From positions 393,504,403 through 393,568,402 of the forward strand of contig NC_073302.1 in the NCBI RefSeq assembly GCF_027595985.1: a DNA stretch of 64,000 bases, written 5' to 3'. This document shows positions 63,290 to 64,000 of the stretch, one piece after another. Position 1 is the first letter of the stretch, and the number at the start of each line of letters is the position of its first letter. This DNA comes from Sorex araneus (lineage: Eukaryota; Chordata; Mammalia; Eulipotyphla; Soricidae). The notes under the pieces are model-generated. The model worked only from the letters and a program-made list of their open reading frames with translations. It did no database searches and was not told where the DNA came from. The position numbers and the translations under genes were made by a program.

Positions 63290-64000
63290 AGAATGAATTA
63301 ACTAGATCTTTGTACCACATACGAAAATCAACTCAAGATGAATTAGAGATTTTAACATGTGGCCTTATATCACAAATCACAAAATACTTAGAATAAAGTA
63401 AATTCCTTGATATTGGTCTCAACTATGTTTTTTAAATTTGGCACCACCAGAGAAGTGAACAAAAGGAAAAATATAAAATTGTGGTTGTATCATTGCATCA
63501 AACTAAAATTAGTCCATGCAGCAAAGCAACATATTAAAAGGCAACTTATAGAATTAGAGAAAATATTTTAAAACGACGTAGTTTAGGGGAAAATATCCAA
63601 AATATATAAATAAATTATATAACTCAATAGTAAAAAAATATACTAACAACACGATAAAAAATGGTTTGAAAAAGCAAAGATTTTTTTCAAAGAAGACATC
63701 AAAATGATCAGTGAGTGGGGCTGGAGTGATAGCACAGCGGGTAGGGCATTTGCCTTGCATGCGGCCGACCTGGGTTAGATTTCCAGCATCCCATATGGTC
63801 CCCTGAGCATGGCCAGGGGTCATTCCTGAGTGCAGAGCCAGGACTGACCTCTGAGCATCGCTGGGTATGACCCAAAAAGAAAAAAAAATGATCAGTGGAT
63901 ATACAAAAAATTCTCAACATTGCTAATTAACAACAAAATTCAAATGAAGATCACAAAGATATATTAGCTTAGACAGCTTTGACAAGCAGAATGATTATCA
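63290..64000 (+). mobile_element. Old L1 ORF2 fragment, split by a SINE, runs off the window
   Basis: Conceptual translation with frame changes recalls the post-RT part of L1 ORF2p ('LIFVPHT', 'KINSR', 'FFKEDIK' before the SINE). It has many stops. The L1 continues after the SINE at 63898 and reaches the window edge. It belongs to an older family than the copies at 38-44 kb. Confidence 0.7.
63714..63884 (+). mobile_element. tRNA-SINE, type A, nested in old L1, with TSD
   Basis: Head 'ggggctggagtgatagcaca', 'ttgcatgcggccgacctggg', a type A body and tail 'cccaaaaagaaaaaaa'. Perfect 13-bp duplications 'aaaatgatcagtg' lie at 63701-63713 and 63885-63897. Confidence 0.96.

Overview
This is mammalian nuclear DNA. 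It is AT-rich, intron-dominated and dense in interspersed repeats, with no bacterial or phage gene organisation. The main repeat is a tRNA-headed SINE whose head reads 'ggctggagYgatagcacag..', with a Pol III B box such as 'ggttcgattcc'. I associate this family with shrews (Sorex, Eulipotyphla), and several L1 fragments accompany it. The species assignment is an inference from the SINE type. The mammalian origin is certain from the gene content.

Only one gene is present: the 3' half of GRM3 (metabotropic glutamate receptor 3), on the minus strand. Exon 4 (28697-29763) encodes the end of the ligand-binding domain, the cysteine-rich domain and TM1-TM6. Exon 5 (16646-16820) encodes TM7 and the proximal tail. 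Exon 6 (coding part 1858-1931) encodes the distal tail ending in the PDZ ligand SSL. Its 3' UTR probably runs to a strong poly(A) signal at 1397-1402. All visible splice sites are canonical and the phases join exactly. Exons 1-3 are not in the window, so intron 3 is longer than 34 kb.

Layout: 1-1379 is 3' flank. 1380-1931 is terminal exon 6. 1932-16645 is intron 5. 16646-16820 is exon 5. 16821-28696 is intron 4. 28697-29763 is exon 4. 29764-64000 is the 3' part of intron 3. The introns hold roughly 40 SINE copies on both strands, several dated by clear target-site duplications. They also hold L1 pieces: a 4.4-kb copy at 39.8-44.2 kb carrying a broken ORF2, several 3'-end fragments, and an old fragment at the right edge. 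Microsatellites and one perfect 85-bp tandem duplication complete the picture.

I found no novel multi-gene system. The points most worth checking are: two SINE types sharing one tRNA head but with unrelated bodies and different 3' tails; a longer SINE sub-type with an extra ~90-bp block; an in-frame stop in exon 5 that would shorten the known exon-4-skipped GRM3 isoform; a 1-kb inverted L1 pair; and a repeat-free candidate regulatory block near 51.5 kb.
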